Shown in pieces: positions 11,318 to 24,478 of a stretch of DNA of 64,000 bases (the first letter of the stretch is position 1; each line of letters starts with the position of its first letter). This stretch comes from Isoetes taiwanensis (Eukaryota > Streptophyta > Lycopodiopsida > Isoetales > Isoetaceae). Where the stretch lies: NCBI GenBank assembly GCA_021234155.1, contig JAJEKV010000005.1, forward strand, positions 15,846,826 through 15,910,825, read 5' to 3'. A program made the position numbers and the translations under genes. Below the pieces are notes generated by a model that worked only from the letters and a program-made list of their open reading frames with translations, did no database searches and was not told where the DNA came from.

Positions 11318-11440
11318 CAAAAGGAATTGTCATGATGACAAAACTTTGTGGTTTAGAATCGTTCTAACTAAGTAGGTAACCCATAACTATATTGAAATAA
11401 ATGATAACATAATATGTGCATCCATCTTAGATGGTTATAT

Positions 11441-11564
11441 ATGTTAGCTAAGGCTAGTAAATTAATGCGCTAAGTAAGAAGCGTATAACCTCTTAAGGGG
11501 GTATGTTAGCTAAGGCTAGTAAATTAATGCGCTACGTAAGAAGCGTATAACCTCTTAAGGGGAG
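11441..11564. repeat. Two tandem 62-bp units
   Basis: atgttagctaaggctagtaa... is repeated at 11503 with a period of 62 and almost no change (gctaagtaag against gctacgtaag). This is a recent duplication inside element C. Confidence 0.85.
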
Positions 11565-12450
11565 AGAATAGATATGACGTTGTGTACAACGTCATTGAAG
11601 GGGTGCAGGACCATTTTCTTTTCGAAGAAAGTGGGGGGGCTCAATCTTATGATTGAACGTACTTGCATCAAATTGACCGACCTGCAGACTAGAGTTCCCT
11701 CCGGCAATGGTCGAAGCGAATAGAGCATAAGATAGATAGATACCTTAGTGCTCAGGAGGCCTTCAACGTGCGAGACTGACGTAGTAGCTAACTACAACAA
11801 TGAAGTGGAGCAAAACTATGGGAGCAATGCAACGACCAAGGCATCTCCAAATTACTCCACGCCGGCTCAATGGGTGGATGCGTTCTAGCCTAGGTAAGGT
11901 GTGCGCATGCATTATAAGCTTTAATGTGTCTTATTGATAAGTTAAATATAGATCCTAATAACTGCATAGAAATTGCCGTACATATATGTATCATAGGGAA
12001 ATAAGTTAAATAACAATGATAATGTGAGGTAGCATGTTAATTAATCCTTCGCAAGGATGCAATTCCTTCCAAGGATAGCTATATGACCTCGGGGTCCTTA
12101 TAAATATAAATAGAAAATAGAATTCAGATATACTTAAGTGCATCTTAGGGTTATACTTCCAAGGGTAATGCAGGAGGTAAGGAAGAGAATAAGAAGCACA
12201 TCTAATTCTTGTGTATGATAATTAAAAACCTTGTCTATGTAACAAGAGGTCTGAATCAGGGTTATTGTTTAAATAATCGCGATCTAAAAGTCGTTAAATA
12301 TTGTAAAGCTTAGAGTAAATATAATAGTACTATCGGAAGTAATGTATCCAATACTATGATAATGTTAATTCATAAATATTACCTTAGCGTAATTATGTTA
12401 ATCGCATGCATTAAAGGAACCATCAGAAATCATGCAGGTTTCAAGTTAAT
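11565..12450 (+). other. Non-coding internal region of element C
   Basis: No convincing ORF. Small perfect palindromes occur, for example gacgttgt-gt-acaacgtc near 11576-11593 and tcaatc-ttat-gattga near 11641. The region ends in ttaat (12446-12450), the left copy of the target duplication of element A. Confidence 0.5.
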
Positions 12451-14043
12451 TGTGACGACCCCTACTCCTTATACGATGCCCACATCGTACTCGAAGGAGG
12501 AGCATTCCCCCTGGCAGCTGCCTGACAGGGGCCATCCACCTGACTCCACTCCCATGGGGGCAGAGCCAGCACGGGAAGAGTGGATGTGTCATTCATCCGT
12601 CTTCCATCGGATCGACCTATCTGCGGAAGCGTAACAAACAAACGTGAGCACAACTAATAATATACAACACAATCACCATAACAATAGCAACATCACAGAG
12701 TCAGCAATACCTTCATAACAATAATACAAAGGAAAGATCCTACCCATGGCTCTGGACTCAAGGGGATGACCCGACGGCTAGGCCTCCGTGAGTTCATTGC
12801 GCATGTAATTCATGGCAATGGATTTGGCGGGCATAGAACATGGCTTAGGGTAGTCCACTCCATCCGGGCCTCCCCCCACACACTTTGCGCAGAGTAGGCC
12901 GAAAAGTGTTGGGACTTGGCCAGTAGCTCACGGGTGAGTAGCCGAGGGGCTACTACCGGGGTTGCATCTCCCCAACCCCGGCGAGGCGTGAAGAGAGCTG
13001 CCTCTCCTCCAGGGTATCCATGCTCATCGCAGCGCTAGAGGGCCACCGCCCTTATTCGACTTGAACTCACCGGAAGGTCATATCCACCACCCCACGAGTG
13101 TCGAGCTCATGCCTTGCCCACACGCGGTGACAAGCCATTAAGCCTAGCCAAAGAAAGACCCATAGGCTTTACTACCGTGAGGGGTCAGTCCGGCACATGA
13201 GACAAGTTCCTCCTATCAACCGGGCTTTGCCCCTTCACCCACGCCTGTGGGCTCCCCGTGGCACGGGCCGCAATTATGTGGGGAACTAAGGTGCTATGCT
13301 AGGAACATCTTCTACAATGCCTTTTAGGTCTCTACCCCTTCCCACAACAAGGAGATCACAGAGGGAATACATGCAATATCACGTAATCGTAGATAGAGAA
13401 TCATATCAATCTATCTACTTAACATCCAATGTTAGGTTCATTCGTTAGAGTCTCGATCTAGGATCTACAAGGCTTCCCATGTGAGATGATCTAACATACT
13501 AAATCGCATATTGCCATGCCTAAAGACGGTTTTGCACAAATGTAACAACTAGATACCGCCCCTTGGCTTGCTCCCCGATCCTTGGAAGGCGTCCATGCTC
13601 CCATCTTGTCAAGACATACCGCTACTCAAAGAACTCATAGTAAATCCGACTTTTGAACCCCGGTAATGCGATTTCGAGCCTTACCTTGGCCGAATTGGCC
13701 CAGAAAGCCCTAAATGCAAAGGAGGAAAGGAAGCTCTAGAAAACCCTAATTGGCAAAGTGAAAGGAGAGCTAGGGTCTAGGGTTTTAGCCCTTATATAGA
13801 CCCTATCTAGGTTAGGGCATCCACATGGGCAAATGGCTTTAAGCCATTTGGAAATGGATGAACAAGGAACCTTTTTGTTGTGTATGTTTAATTACATACC
13901 CAACATCCAAGGTTGCCCCTAGGTGCAACCTTTAGCTCCTAGGTGCAACGTTGTCCTACTCTCAAGTACATGTCACTTGTGACATGTAATGCGGACGGGC
14001 AAGATAATATACGATGTTAGGCGATATTATGCCGAACGCCACA
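12451..14043 (-). repeat. 3' LTR of element A
   Basis: Paired with 37260-38853. Long stretches are identical (for example the AT-rich run around acaactaataatatacaaca), while GC-rich patches differ by clustered substitutions and 1-5 bp indels. Confidence 0.92.
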
Positions 14044-14054
14044 TTCTCCCCACC
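14044..14054 (-). other. Polypurine tract of element A
   Basis: On the - strand this reads GGTGGGGAGAA directly before the LTR TGT, preceded by GAGGGCGACATCAAGTCAAG, a layout shared with B, D and E. Confidence 0.8.
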
Positions 14055-14980
14055 TTGACTTGATGTCGCCCTCGAAGATCACGCCAGCCTCCCCACCTTG
14101 GGTACCGTGATATCCCGCAATTACAACACTTACATATCCATATTATATTAATCACCTCGTAATATTTATAGTTTATCGTAATTGTACTATGGTGAGAGGC
14201 TCTTTCGCCCTCTACTTAAGAATCGATTATAAACAAAATTGACATCAATTATAGCTTTAAGGTTTTAACTAAAACTTCCTTGCCGCCTCCTCACAACACA
14301 TTATGGCAAAACTATGCTTGTGAGTTCTTGTAGCTTACCCTCCCCGCCGCCGGCTCTTCTAGTTGCCCTGCAAGGGATGTACGCTTACATTAGTACATAT
14401 TTAATTATTATTATAAGGGTTGGTTGTGAGGGAACCACCCATTAAATACAATTATATGGATGCAAAGGTATATCTCTTCTAAGATAGGAAGATTATGTTT
14501 CTCCCATCCTGGCCAAAAAGACAAATTCTATATGCCTATATGCCGCCATGCCTACACCTCTAGTTGCCCAGTGGAGGATATCCTTCCCGTGATATGGGGC
14601 GTGAAGGATAGATTCCTCCTATCAAAACATATATGGGGCTAAAGGTGCTTTTCCTATCAATGCATCTCTCAATGACCTCCTTTCTCTCGAGGTCGCCTAC
14701 TTCCGTGGGACGGTGACTTCTAATCTACCTTCCACTCAAACAAGCGAAACGCCGGTCATGCCTACATTGACATTACACCATGCCCTAGAGAGCACCGTAG
14801 TGGTCTCATCATCGGTAACAACGATGCAACCCATGCCTAGCATAGGGTCGCATGATTAGCCTTAGCTACACATGCTTAAATCCAAACCCAAATCGACATG
14901 CCCGAGCCGATTTCTTTGGTTCGATGTCGACTACTTTGGATGACGAAATCTCTTTGCATTGCTCCATAAACTCGGGTATC
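14055..14980 (-). other. 3' untranslated internal region of element A
   Basis: No ORF of note. The segment 14400-14870 is homologous, in opposite orientation, to 38860-39240 of element C (both hold aatgcattgataggaaa and a gtaggcatga block). A and C therefore share their 3' internal regions and are related families. Confidence 0.6.
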
Positions 14981-16470
14981 GCTTCTTAAGATCCTTTCAA
15001 GTACCCACGTGGCGTCTTCCATCGGTAAGTGCTTCCACTTCACAAGGTATTGGAGGAATTTTGACCTTCTTGTCTTCTTATAAGATCTATTAAGAAGGAC
15101 TTCCTAACGATTTCAATATGCTCGTCCGGCCATTTCTAAAACTCATTTGTCTCCAATACTTCCTGGGTTTGGGGTGTGCCTCTTTAGCAAGCTTACGTGG
15201 AAAACCTTATGTATCTTAAGATGTCTTTGGCAAGTCCAACTTGTAGGATTGGTTACCTACTCTCTTCTCTTCTCAAGGGTCCAACCCATCTTGGAGCAAG
15301 CTTCTTGCAATTGCCGATCGCGGAGCTTGGCCCCTTTGACTTTGATCTTCAACCACACTTTGTCTCCCACTTCAAATTCTCTTACCATCCTATGCTTGCT
15401 TCCACGATGCTTTTCTCACTTTGCTTGGCTGCAAGGAGATATCCTCTCACTTCCTCCACCAAGTCTTGCATTCGAAAAGCATCTGCTGGAGACTTCCACC
15501 TTGGACACGTGGTTGTGCCAAGTATCCGGGTAAGACACTGACACCGTAATTAATCATAAAAGGACTCATCTCGCGATGACTCCCTTTGGTGTCAAGTAGG
15601 CAAACTCTACTAGGTAGATGAGATCATCCCACTTGATTGCTTGTTCCATACATAGCTTCTTAACATATCTTCGATGATCCCGCTTTGTCCTCTCCATCCC
15701 ACCATCCTGTTTGGGGATGATATGCCGTGGCTCATCCCAAGCTCACGGATGGTGGTGAATAGGTCCCGCCAAAGGCACTCATAAACTTGAGTCTCTATCC
15801 CAGATTATCTCCTTGGCATACCATGGAGCCTAAAAAATCTCCTTAACAAATAGGTTGGCTGTGGTCTAATGTCAGACTGTTGTCCCGACCAAGGCTAAAG
15901 TGTGCCATCTTTGACAACTTATCTACTACCACCACCAAGGCATCTTTGCCCCTTTGCCGCTCTTGGGAGTCCCCAGAATAAAATCCATACTTATCACCTC
16001 CCACTTAGCATTTGGCACCTGCAATGGTTCCAAGGCACCGGGATCCTGAGTCTCCGCTTTTGTCTCACGGGGCATATCCGCACTCTCTAATATATATTGC
16101 TATTTCCTTCTTCATGCCGCCAATAATAACCGCTTCTAATCTTAAAATATGTCTTCATGAACCCCGCATGCCCCGCTATGGGACTATTGTGTATCATTCA
16201 AAATAAGCTTTCTAACTTATAAGATTTTGGTACACACAATTTGTTTTTATAATATAGCAAGTTTCCTTCCTTCTTGTAGTGCCTCCTAACATCTCCCTTT
16301 CCTTGTCGGTCCTGGCCTCTTTGGAAAGGCTCACCCAAACTTCCTTTGAAGTCGAGGTCCGCTTAATGTTTCCTCAATCTTCTTGCCAAACTCACTTACA
16401 AGTGTTGATATGGCGCTACAATGAATTCTCGCTTGCCAATGGCTTCCTCGAAAGGGCATCCGCAACCACA
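14981..16470 (-). pseudogene. Integrase and chromodomain of element A
   Basis: Read on the - strand, 16200-16060 gives the H2C2 zinc finger end (SPIAGHAGFMKTYFK). Broken pieces of the catalytic core follow, then LAPRWVGP at about 15300 (C-terminal GPY/F-type module), and near 15050-14992 a chromodomain piece reading QYLVKWKHLPMEDATW. The integrase inserts cDNA; in chromoviruses the C-terminal chromodomain reads methylated histone tails. Many frameshifts and missing bases make it non-functional as given. D (59157-60520) is the clean relative to compare. Confidence 0.8.
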
Positions 16471-16479
16471 TTGAGCTTC

Positions 16480-17180
16480 CCCGGCTTATAACTTATCTCA
16501 AAGTCATATTCTTCCAAGAATTCCATCCATCTCCTTTTGCCTCAAATTAAGGAGCTACTGCGAAATATATATTGAGGCTTTGATGATCCGTCTAATCGGA
16601 ATTTTCTTCCTAATAAATAATGCCTCCAAATTCTTAAAGCCCTTACTATAGCCAGGAGCTCCCTCATCATTAGGTAAGCGGGCCAGCTCTCATTCAACTT
16701 CTTGGAATCATAGGCCACTACTCTTTCCTCCTCATGAGGATCAAGGCTTTTATTTGCTATCACTGCTAGCATCGTTGCTACAAGCTTATCTTTGGTCGGA
16801 TCACGGCACAATACCGCGGCGCCCGTCGTCAAAGCTTCCTTGGCTCAAATGCTTTAAGGCCTTGTTTTGCCAATGGGCTGCCCAATCTTTTTATCTTCCC
16901 ACCTTTTGAGATCAGATTAATGGCGCCTGCTACCTTGGCAAAATTTTTGACAAATCTTCTATAATAGCCTTTGCTAGCCTAGGAAGCTCCCCGACTTCAT
17001 CAGATTCTTTTGGTGCGGCCAGGTAGATCACGGCTTCTATCTTGGCGTAGGTCGTGGAAATGCCTGGCTGCCGGATCACGTGCCCCAATACTCCACTCTT
17101 TCCGATTCGCAGTGGCGCCGATAACCCATGAAGAGTTGATGCCTTCTTAACTTTTCAAGCACCTTCCTCAAGTGTTTGGG
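16480..17180 (-). pseudogene. RT C-terminal part and RNase H of element A
   Basis: The frame 16832-16542 contains DKLVAT, RVVAYDSKKLNE, LLAIVRALRIWRHYLLGRKF and a broken QYIF, the gypsy RNase H. Upstream, 17180-17140 reads KHLRKVLEKLRRHQL, the segment just after the RT catalytic loop. The rest of RT lies at 30295-30840 beyond inserted element B. Confidence 0.8.
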
Positions 17181-18830
17181 TGTGGCGCCCTCAAGCTAAA
17201 CATACATACTTCACGGGCTGACGTACACTCGGCGAGAAATCCCCATCCCATGCGGAACCGCATGGGCCTTCGTCTACCCCCGCTGAGGTGACTCTTAGTG
17301 CGGGGAGGGAACACGAGAAGGTGTCTTGCGGCGCCCTTCCCTATGGGCTCCTATAATGGTGGCGATAACACGTCGAGAACTAGCATCAACATATACAAAT
17401 ACTACCTCGGAGGTAGTGCATCGCACATCAACCAATGCAAAGATGATAATCACTTAATAGTAAAACATGAGAGCTCCTACCCGCCTCCGGACTCGTAGTG
17501 GAGGATGACCTGACCAGCTAGGCCTCAAGATAGAATCGAAGTCATGGCAATGGCGAGGGCTGGCATAGAACAATGGCTAGGGTTGACCACTCCATCCGCC
17601 CCTCCCCCTGCATACTTTGCAGATGGGCTAGATCAGGCTCGATAGGACTCTAGCCTTCCTGATCACGCAATCCCATGGCATCACCCATCGGACTACTCCA
17701 AAGTTGCATCTCCCCTCGTCCGGTATGAGGCGTGGAAGGGTTGCATCTCCCTTCCTGTGGTCCTAGAGGTGCCGTGGGCTAGAGAATCGTGGCGACCTGC
17801 CCATAAGTACCCATCAACCCCCAAAATGAGAGCCAAGCCAACACTTGCAGCCTCGAGGCGTGGCAACACCATTGCCCTCCTGTGAGGTGTCCACCCATGC
17901 TTGCCCACACGAAGTGACCCACCATAAGCCTAGCCCACTATGGGATCCCCCAAGCCCCCCACCACCGGGCGGATCCTCCCTCCACTTTCCCTCTAGCCCC
18001 CCAAGTTATCCGGTGTTTGAGTCATATCATAGCCTCAATAGCCCCGGGTGGGCTCCTATGCACAAAGCCGCAACTAATAGGAACTAAGGGATCTACTCTA
18101 GGAGCATACTACATATGGCTCTAGGTCTCTACCCCTTCCCAATACAAGAGGAGCAAACATGATCAACCATCATCACATAATCATCACATCATGAGAATAA
18201 TCATAAGAAGAACATCTTAACCTAATCATACAACCAACTAATAGTTAGGGTTCCTTTGATTAGGGTTCAAGATGTTGAATATGGGTTCTAGGATGGCTCT
18301 ACTCTAGATACAAAAATACTAGCACATCCGAATGCTAATCCCGTGATGAGCTATCACAACTACTATCCTACATACCGCCTCCCGATGCTCTCCCTCCAGA
18401 TCCCGGGCGCCCATGGTCTTCGACTCACAAGCCAGCCGTTCCCACCCAAGAACGAGTCTACCTCATTGGCTGCCGCCGCACCAGCCCTATGCCATTGGTC
18501 GAATCCATGTTCAAAACGGGTTTCAACAAGTAGGTGAGTCTCGGGTGCTAGGGGCGGGAAAGAGGTCTAGGGTTAGGGTTTATGCCTATATAAGTTAGGG
18601 TCCACCTAGGATGCCACGGGCACCAATCGGTGAGTCCCGTGGCGGCGCCCCAATAGGTTAAGGCCACGTGGATAATGGCTTAATCTATGGTTGGCTAAGT
18701 TATGAGAATAACTTAGCCATGCCCCCTAGTGCCACAATCTATGGTATACAAGGCTATGAAGATAGACTTGTATGGTGATTTTATCCGAATATACACGCAT
18801 TTATATGGCGATATTCCCCTGACCGCCACA
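17181..18830 (-). repeat. 3' LTR of element B
   Basis: Matches 28677-30294 and the D LTR (56688-58331). AT-rich segments such as tagcatcaacatatacaaat are identical between the two B LTRs; GC-rich segments are not. ORFs inside (17845-18087, 18343-18598) are not conserved as protein. Confidence 0.92.
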
Positions 18831-18842
18831 TTCTCCCCTTAG
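18831..18842 (-). other. Polypurine tract of element B
   Basis: The - strand reads AAGGGGAGAA before the LTR TGTGG, with the shared upstream GGCGACATTGTCC context. Confidence 0.75.
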
Positions 18843-19740
18843 GACAATGTCGCCCTCAAAGATTGCGCTTAAGGTGACGAACCTACCTTATGCCCTCGCA
18901 ACACATCAACAACATGTCATAATCTTTAGTTTAGTTTAGCAATCAAGTTTTATTAGTTCAAGTCAAAAATTTAGGCTATATTTGTACTTATACAAAAATT
19001 ATATAGCCTTAACACCTGCTATTTCTTACGATAATTCAAAACATTATTGTAAGAGTTATTAGGGTTCATAATCTAATTATGGCTCCCCCTATCTTCGTAA
19101 TGCGCCCTCGCTGAAGTCCACCTTCTACTTGCCTCGCAAAGGGAGCACATTACGCTAGTTTAGTTAATAATTTGTGGTTTTAGGGGACCACCCCTTACCT
19201 CCTTGAGCCGAACCATCGACTCAAGGTTGTCCTACTACCTTGCCCAAGATCATGGCCCTTTCGGATTTGAGCTTAAGGATCATTTAAGATGCTCCCTTCA
19301 TCGCCCATGATCGAAGTGCTACCTTGTACTCTGTACTCCTATCTTAAAGAACCCCCCTGCATCATGCCCCATGGGTTTGAAGGTTAGGAACGCCTCACCA
19401 TCCCATCATCGCAAGATGATCACTTTAACCTTCACCATGACCCTCCTACGGCCAGGTGTGCGCATCCGCGATCGCGGGCATAGAGATCATCCCGATCGAT
19501 GTCCCATCATCGCCCACCATGCCTCATTCTCACCACATGACCCTAATGGTCATGCGCACCTCTTTGTGTGCGGTGGCCTCAGAGAATGCCCCAAAGGCGA
19601 TCCCATCATCGCCCACACGATCCAGTTGTTCTCGCACATGCACCCTAGTAACTAGAATGCATGCGCCAGCTTAAGGCTAACTAACAACATACTAGCTAAC
19701 CACCGGGCAAGTCGGGCTCCACTCAAGCCCAGAGACTTTC
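18843..19740 (-). other. 3' untranslated internal region of element B
   Basis: Homologous to 58340-59157 of D. Contains several copies of the motif gatcccatcatcgccca and its variants. The + strand ORFs 19371-19674 are shadows of this repeat-rich stretch. No gene. Confidence 0.6.
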
Positions 19741-20990
19741 ACCCATCAAACTCCTTCATAAACTCGGTATTGCTTCCCAAGTCTTGCTTCAATACCCATG
19801 TCGATCTTCCACGGGTAAGTGCTTCCACTTAACCAAATATTGGAGGAACTGGGACCTCCTAGTCTTCTTGAATGACTTATCAAGAAGCAATTCAGGCACT
19901 ATTTCTACTTGCTCCTCCGGCCATTTCCAACAAGGTTGGAGTATCTAAAACCTCCTCGGGTTAGGATTGTGCCTTTTAATAAACTTACGTGGAAGACCTT
20001 GTGGACCTTAAGATGGGCTGGAAGATCCAACTTGTAGGCTTGAGAGCCCACTCTCTCCAAAATCTTGAACGGACCAGCCCACCTAGGGGCAAGCTTTTGC
20101 AGCTCCCAACTGCAGCTTTGGCTTGCTTCACCTTGATCTTCAACCAAACGGTATCGCTTCACCTTAAACTCCCCTTACGGTCCTCGGTGCTTGTCGGCTA
20201 CACTCTTCCGCCGACTTCTTGTCGCCAATAAATAACCCCTTACTTCCTCTACTAGTCTGCGTGATATCCCCTAACATCTCGGCTGATACTTCTACCTTGG
20301 ACACAGATTGTGCCGTGTATCCTGGTTAAGCACTGGTACCCGTAATTTACCATAAAAGGAGACATCTGAGATGACTCCTGCTTGGCACTGTTGTAGGCGA
20401 ATTCCACCAAGTGGATGTACTCATCCCACTTGGATTGCTTATTCCACACATAGCTCCGAAGCATGTCTTCAATGATCCGGATTCGGCCCCTTCCGCCCCG
20501 CCATCTCATTGGGGATGATATGCCGTGCTCATGGAGAGCTTCGTCTGAATGGTGCTGAAGAGGTCCTGCCAGAAGGCACTCATAAACTTGGAATCCCTAT
20601 CAGATATTATCTCCCGAGGCATGCCATGGAGTCTGAAAATCTCCCTTACAAATAACTTGGCAGTATCTAATGCGGTGTCAAGAGTTCTTGCAAGGCACAA
20701 AATGTGCCATCTTAGATAACTTATCTACGACCACCATCAATGCATCCTTGCCTCGAAGAGTTCTAGGGAGACCTGTGATGAAATCCATGCTTATGACCTC
20801 CCACTTTGCATTTGGCACCCCCAATGGCTCAAGAGCACCTGGAATCCGAAGTTGCTCCGCTTTGGTCTCAACATAACCGGGTAATCCCGAATATATGCAG
20901 CTATTTGCCTCTTCATTCCTGGCCGTAAGTAGCTACTTCAATCTTGAAATAGGTCTTCATGAAGCCAAAGATGCCCTCGCTATTGGGCGT
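19741..20990 (-). pseudogene. Integrase and chromodomain of element B
   Basis: On the - strand 20700-20506 reads the core segment with GMPREIISDRDSKF (second catalytic Asp) and FWQDLFSTIQTKLSMSTAYHPQ; 20509-20252 continues IIEDMLRSYVWNKQSKW and QESSQMSPFMVNYGYQ. 20162-19905 gives [20 protein letters not shown] and [12 protein letters not shown], the C-terminal module. A YLVKWKHLP-type chromodomain piece follows at about 19830-19800. Frames are broken at least three times between these blocks. Closest relative in the window is D. Confidence 0.85.
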
Positions 20991-20998
20991 TATGTGTG

Positions 20999-21660
20999 TC
21001 ATGAAGAATTAGCTTCCTTACCCCCGATGATTCGCACACACAACTTATGCTTGTGATACAACAAAGTTGCCTTCCTTCTTATAATGCTTGAAGGCTTCCC
21101 CGCCTTATCCTGCTCCGCTTCCTTGGAAAGGCTTTCCCATACCTCCTTGAAGTCCACATCTGCTGGCAAGGACTCCTCAATCTTCTTGCCAAACTCACTG
21201 AAAGAGTGGAAATCGTGATTACAATGCGCCCTTGTCCGAAATGGTCTCCCTGAGAGGGCATCCGCTACAACATTAAGCTTACTAGTGCTTATATATAATA
21301 TAAAAATCATACTCCTCAAGGAATTCCATCCACCTCCTTTGCCTTAAGTTGAGGAGTGGTGGGTGAAAAGATACCAAGGCTCGTGATCGCAGATCCAACC
21401 GAAACTTCCTTCCCAAAGCAGATAATGCCTCCATATCCTCAATGCCCCGACAATGGCTAGCAGCTCCTGATCATGGGTTGGGTAGCATTGTTCGGCCGCT
21501 CATCTTCTTCGAGTCGTAGGCTTACTACCCTTTCCTTCTTGCATCAAGATCGCCTCGCTATCTTGCTTGCATCCGCTGCTACCAACTTATCTTTACCGAT
21601 CCGAGAACAAGCACCGGTGCTGTTGTTAAGGCCTCTTTAAGCTTCTCAAAAGAAGCTTGG
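20999..21660 (-). pseudogene. RNase H and connection of element B
   Basis: 21319-20999 reads [14 protein letters not shown] followed by the linker with FGKKIEESLPADVDFKEVW and RKATLLYHKHKLCV, the end of RNase H before the integrase zinc finger. Upstream (21320-21660) are broken RNase H core pieces. Several indels relative to D. Confidence 0.75.
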
Positions 21661-21899
21661 ACTTTCTAACCAATGGCTAGCCCAATCCTTAATCTTCTTG
21701 GCCTTAGTGAGGTCCGGACAGAGGGGACGCCACTTAGCAAAGTCCTTCACCTAACTTTCAGAGTATCCCGCCAACCCGAAAAGCTTTTACCGCCACATTC
21801 CTTGAGCTGGCCAATCAACTATTGCCTCAATCTTAGATGGATCTGTGGAGATTCCCTGATCCCTACATGCCCCACTTACCCACTCGCCTACAAGGTAAA

Positions 21900-22580
21900 G
21901 TGGCACTTAGAGAGCTTCCCATACAACCGATGACGCCTCAACTTCTCCAACACTTTCCCTGAGATGCCGACAATGCTCTTCAAGGGACTTGTGTTGTAGA
22001 TTAGATGTCGTCAAGAAGACAATAACAAACTCATCCAAGAAGTCTCTAAAGATGTCGCTCATGAGGCGATAAAACGTTGCTTTGGAGCATTCGATAGTCC
22101 AAAGGGCATTATCAGAACTCAAAGTGACCATACCGCTGCTCGAAAGCCGGTCTTATGGATATCCTCTTCTTTAATTTTATCCGATGGTATCCCCGACCTC
22201 AAATCGATTTTAGAGAATACCTTTGCTCCTTGTAATCGGGTCCATTAGGTCATCTCGCCTTTGGCAATGCATACTTATTCTTTATCGCCCCGCTTATTAA
22301 GTCGGGCGATAGTCTATGCACATTCTTAAGCTCCCATCTTTCTTCTTGACAAAGAGTATAGGTGTTCAAAGGAGACACACTTGCTCTTATAAATCCAAGC
22401 TCGAGCAATTCCTCGCAAATTTCTTTGAGCTCAATCAATTTCGGGATGCTCATTCTATATGGCGCCACCGTGTAGGCTTCAGATCCCGAGCCAATGTGAT
22501 CTCACATTCCACACCCCCCTATAAGGTGGCAAAATGCCGGATTTCATCCGAAATACATCCTTGAACTCCGAAATAAGCCT
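21900..22580 (-). pseudogene. Reverse transcriptase of element B
   Basis: 22468-22250 reads APYRMSIPKLIELKEICEELL and the start of the finger region; 22131-21907 reads YRLMSDIFRDFLDEFVIVFL then KSLEEHCRHLRE. The catalytic loop, normally VYFDDILV, reads VFLDDI only in a neighbouring frame and is followed by a stop. Non-functional as given. Confidence 0.8.
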
Positions 22581-22719
22581 TGCTATTCCGCCTCAAGCAG
22601 CTGATTTCCTTTGGGTCTTCCATCCCGCTGTTCGCTCAACTGATTCCATCCTCAAGATGTAATCCACCTTTATTCCTTTCTATACTCTTCCTTAGTCGCT
22701 TCAAAGAAATACACCGCAT

Positions 22720-23100
22720 AGGAGAATCTAGCTTTTACCTTTCACTATCAACTTGTCGCCGTCCCGTGTCGCCATGGTGACTTCATTCCGGCCGCAATCA
22801 ATCATGGCTTTGGCTGGCTTCAAAAATTCCATCCCCACTATCGCATCATATCTTCCGATGTCCATGACTTCTCGCCCCATCGGCCACTTAGCCCCACTAA
22901 GGTCTATGTCAAAGGTGATCCTCCCCCTTAGTGTGTCGAATGGCGCCGCTTTACCATAGCTACTGGCCTTGGCTTAGACTTCAATACCTTTGTTCTTCAT
23001 TAGAGCAAACCAATCTAGAGATGCAAAATTATGAGAGCTACCATCTATGAGGACTACATAAGGATTACTATCTATGATCCCATCAGCCATGACAGCTTGG
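22720..23100 (-). pseudogene. Aspartic protease of element B
   Basis: On the - strand 23073-23038 reads VLIDGSSHNFAS, the retropepsin active-site segment with the catalytic Asp. 22880-22790 reads REVMDIGRYDAIVGMEFLKP and KAMIDCGR, the conserved C-terminal strand. Cuts the Gag-Pol polyprotein. Apparently broken upstream of the active site. Confidence 0.7.
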
Positions 23101-23524
23101 ATCGATTCTCTATATCACCGACTCAATGTTTGCACATATGTGACACTCACCATCTATGAAGTCCTCCGGCCTCCCGCTGGTCATCGCCCTCGTCCGCTTC
23201 GGTAGGGGAGTCCCAATCCAAGAGTTCTCGCCAAGGCTGGATCGCATGATTAATGGACAATCATGTGTTCTAAGGTGCCACGGCCGGAAGCACCTAAACA
23301 TAGCTTTTCAATGCATTCCCCGTTTCTTTCCTTCGCAGACCGTTTAGGAGACGCTTTAAGAGCCGCGCCTCGATGCATTCTCCCTGGGCTTACGGGTCCC
23401 CAAAAAGCTTTGCTCACGACTTACCTTGCCGCCGACTCTCGATGGTGTAGCCGCCGGGATTGCTTACCCCCTGATATTGTCCCTCGAGCATCGCCTCAAC
23501 TCTACCCCTCAAGGTTGGTCGCTT

Positions 23525-24478
23525 TTATACCTGAGTTGCTGGTGCCTCTTCCAAACTTATAGCTTTATCTTCGGCCTGCGCAACTGACCTTGGGTTGATT
23601 GCTCTAACAAGCCTCTTGATATTGCTGTTCAACCCCTCAATGTAAGTATCCACGGCTTGCCTCTCTGAGACTCCAGTAACATGCAGCCTGAGCCTCATAA
23701 ATTCTTCTGTATACTTAGCCACCGATAAACTACCCCGATTCAACTCAGAAAACTCACACTGGCTCTACTAGTATGAGACCTTGGCACATAGTGCTTGCGT
23801 GAAAGCCTTGCCAAGGTCTTAAACCTGCAGTTGTTCCTCTTCAGCTTGTTGGATTTAGCATATCCCTTCCACCGGATCCTTGCCGGTCCAATAAGGTTAG
23901 CTGTAGCAACTTTCCCTATGTCCTTGTCTTTCATACCGTATGAGTTGCCAAATTCTTCCATTTCATCAAGCCATGCTTCAGCCTCCATGCCCGACCGCCT
24001 TTCCCCGAACTCGCCGAAGCTTCCTTTGTCTTCCATACATTGCTCATAGCACTATCCACCTTTTTCTCGATAATCACCGTCTTTCTTTGCTCTTTTCCTT
24101 GCTTTAGGTGTGCCGGACACCGATCAGTTTGAGCTAGAGCTGTCCTCACCGGAAGAGCTGCCCCTGATGAGCTGAAGCTAGATGATGATGGGCTCCTCGG
24201 TTCTCCTCTTCCTTCTCCTATCCCCCGACGCCCCCGTTTGCCCTCCCTTCCCGGCCGAGGGACTTCGCCACCACCCGAAAACAAGGTGGAGGTGGAGGGT
24301 CATCTTCCCAGCATTCATGAGAGGTGTCGCCCGCTTGATGAGGTGTTGCATCCGGTTCCTCATCTCGCACCAACCTTTGCGTTGGATCAGCCTCGTGACA
24401 TATCCCGCTCAACATCTTCTTGTTCCCGCCAAACAAATTCCTTGGTACCCAATTATGGTGGTCGGTGGCCGATCTTGA
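23525..24478 (-). pseudogene. Gag of element B
   Basis: 24036-23740 gives the capsid start (EAWLDEMEEFGNSYGMKDKDIGKVATANLIG); 23743-23525 gives GSLSVAKYTEEFMRLRLHV and AVDTYIEGLNSNIKRLVRAI, typical of the Retrotrans_gag domain. The N-terminal part (24284-24040) is Ser/Gly-rich. The zinc knuckle expected around 23300-23110 is not clear. Two frames are needed. Confidence 0.8.
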
